64,000 nucleotides of DNA from DASYQD01 sp963837455 (GTDB lineage Bacteria; Acidobacteriota; Thermoanaerobaculia; Multivoradales; JAIOJS01). The stretch spans positions 124,001 through 188,000 of the forward strand of contig CAWINM010000001.1 of the NCBI GenBank assembly GCA_963837455.1, read 5' to 3'. Of this stretch, positions 63,797 through 64,000 are shown in pieces. Position numbers and translations under genes: made by a program. A model generated the notes under the pieces. The model saw only the letters and a list, made by a program, of their open reading frames with translations, searched no databases and was not told the origin of the DNA. The first letter of the stretch is position 1. The number at the start of each line of letters is the position of its first letter.

Positions 63797-64000
63797 TCAG
63801 CGGCCGTCGAGCGCCGCCCGCAGCGCGCGCACCTCCGGCGCTGCCGCCAGCCCGGGATCGATGGCGAGAGCCTGCGTGAGCTCCTCGCGCGCCGCCTGGC
63901 GGTCGCCGAGGCCGACCAGCGCCCGCGCCAGCAGCAGGCGGGTGCCGGCGTCGCGGCCGTTGCTCGCCAGGGCGCGCCGGTACTCGGCGACGCTCTCGCC
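63797..64000 (-). CDS. TPR-repeat protein, C-terminal end (cut by window end)
   Basis: The frame is open to the window edge; 67 C-terminal residues are visible. They form about two TPR units: SVAEYRRALASNGRDAGTRLL, LARALVGLGDRQAAREELTQ and ALAIDPGLAAAPEVRALRAAL. Start, full length and any fused domain lie outside the window, so function cannot be named. Confidence 0.75.
   Translation of the reverse strand, partial: GESVAEYRRALASNGRDAGTRLLLARALVGLGDRQAAREELTQALAIDPGLAAAPEVRALRAALDGR

Overview
The window is a 64 kb piece of a very GC-rich bacterial chromosome. Gene content suggests an Acidobacteriota-type organism, possibly Thermoanaerobaculia: a diderm with PilT twitching motility, TolC/RND export, secreted FG-GAP and beta-helix proteins, and several secreted proteins ending in a shared GFE-SG...WS tail. 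This placement is inferred from gene content alone. No tRNA, rRNA, CRISPR array or intact transposase gene was recognised.

Region 1 (1-28 kb) is a cell-surface glycan and secreted-protein region. It holds the end of a nucleotide-sugar epimerase, five large multi-module glycosyltransferases (589-3201, 3198-5363, 10210-13728, 16588-18450, 24452-27304), a dolichol-phosphate-mannose-synthase-like GT2, a polytopic membrane protein, three SAM methyltransferases, a sulfatase-like hydrolase, an S74-chaperone-tipped fibre-like protein, a beta-helix protein and an FG-GAP protein. An M32 carboxypeptidase and a YedK/HMCES protein lie among them.

Region 2 (28-36 kb) is mixed housekeeping: an M50 site-2-type protease with CBS domains, a secreted M2 (ACE-type) dipeptidase, an aspartate-family aminotransferase, DsbD and RarA.

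Region 3 (36-46 kb, minus strand) is a core information-processing block. In transcription order it runs ffh, a 1.3 kb repeat-rich gap, rpsP, khpA, rimM, trmD, rplS, a large TPR protein and an NAD-type isocitrate dehydrogenase. The gap holds two inverted copies of a roughly 250-bp element with terminal inverted repeats and a 13-bp tandem repeat. Upstream of ffh, on the plus strand, lies a promoter, a strongly structured candidate RNA and a small Met/Pro/Glu-rich lipoprotein.

Region 4 (46-52 kb, minus strand) carries pgsA, a lytic transglycosylase, alaS, recX and pilT.

Region 5 (52-59 kb) is one tight efflux operon: DUF2892 protein, TolC, membrane-fusion protein, RND pump and a PG0541-like protein. 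A divergent ArsR gene faces it, and a perfect palindrome sits on the operon promoter.

Region 6 (59-64 kb) has a coupled small-protein/nucleotidyltransferase pair, a CPBP intramembrane protease, two divergent paralogous secreted proteins and the end of a TPR gene.

Six genes are broken by single-base indels while the protein signal continues in another frame: the S74 protein, the small GT2, the M2 peptidase, alaS, the RND pump and its adaptor. The breaks cluster in short stretches flanked by clean genes. Because alaS is essential, unpolished sequence is the likeliest cause, rather than gene decay.
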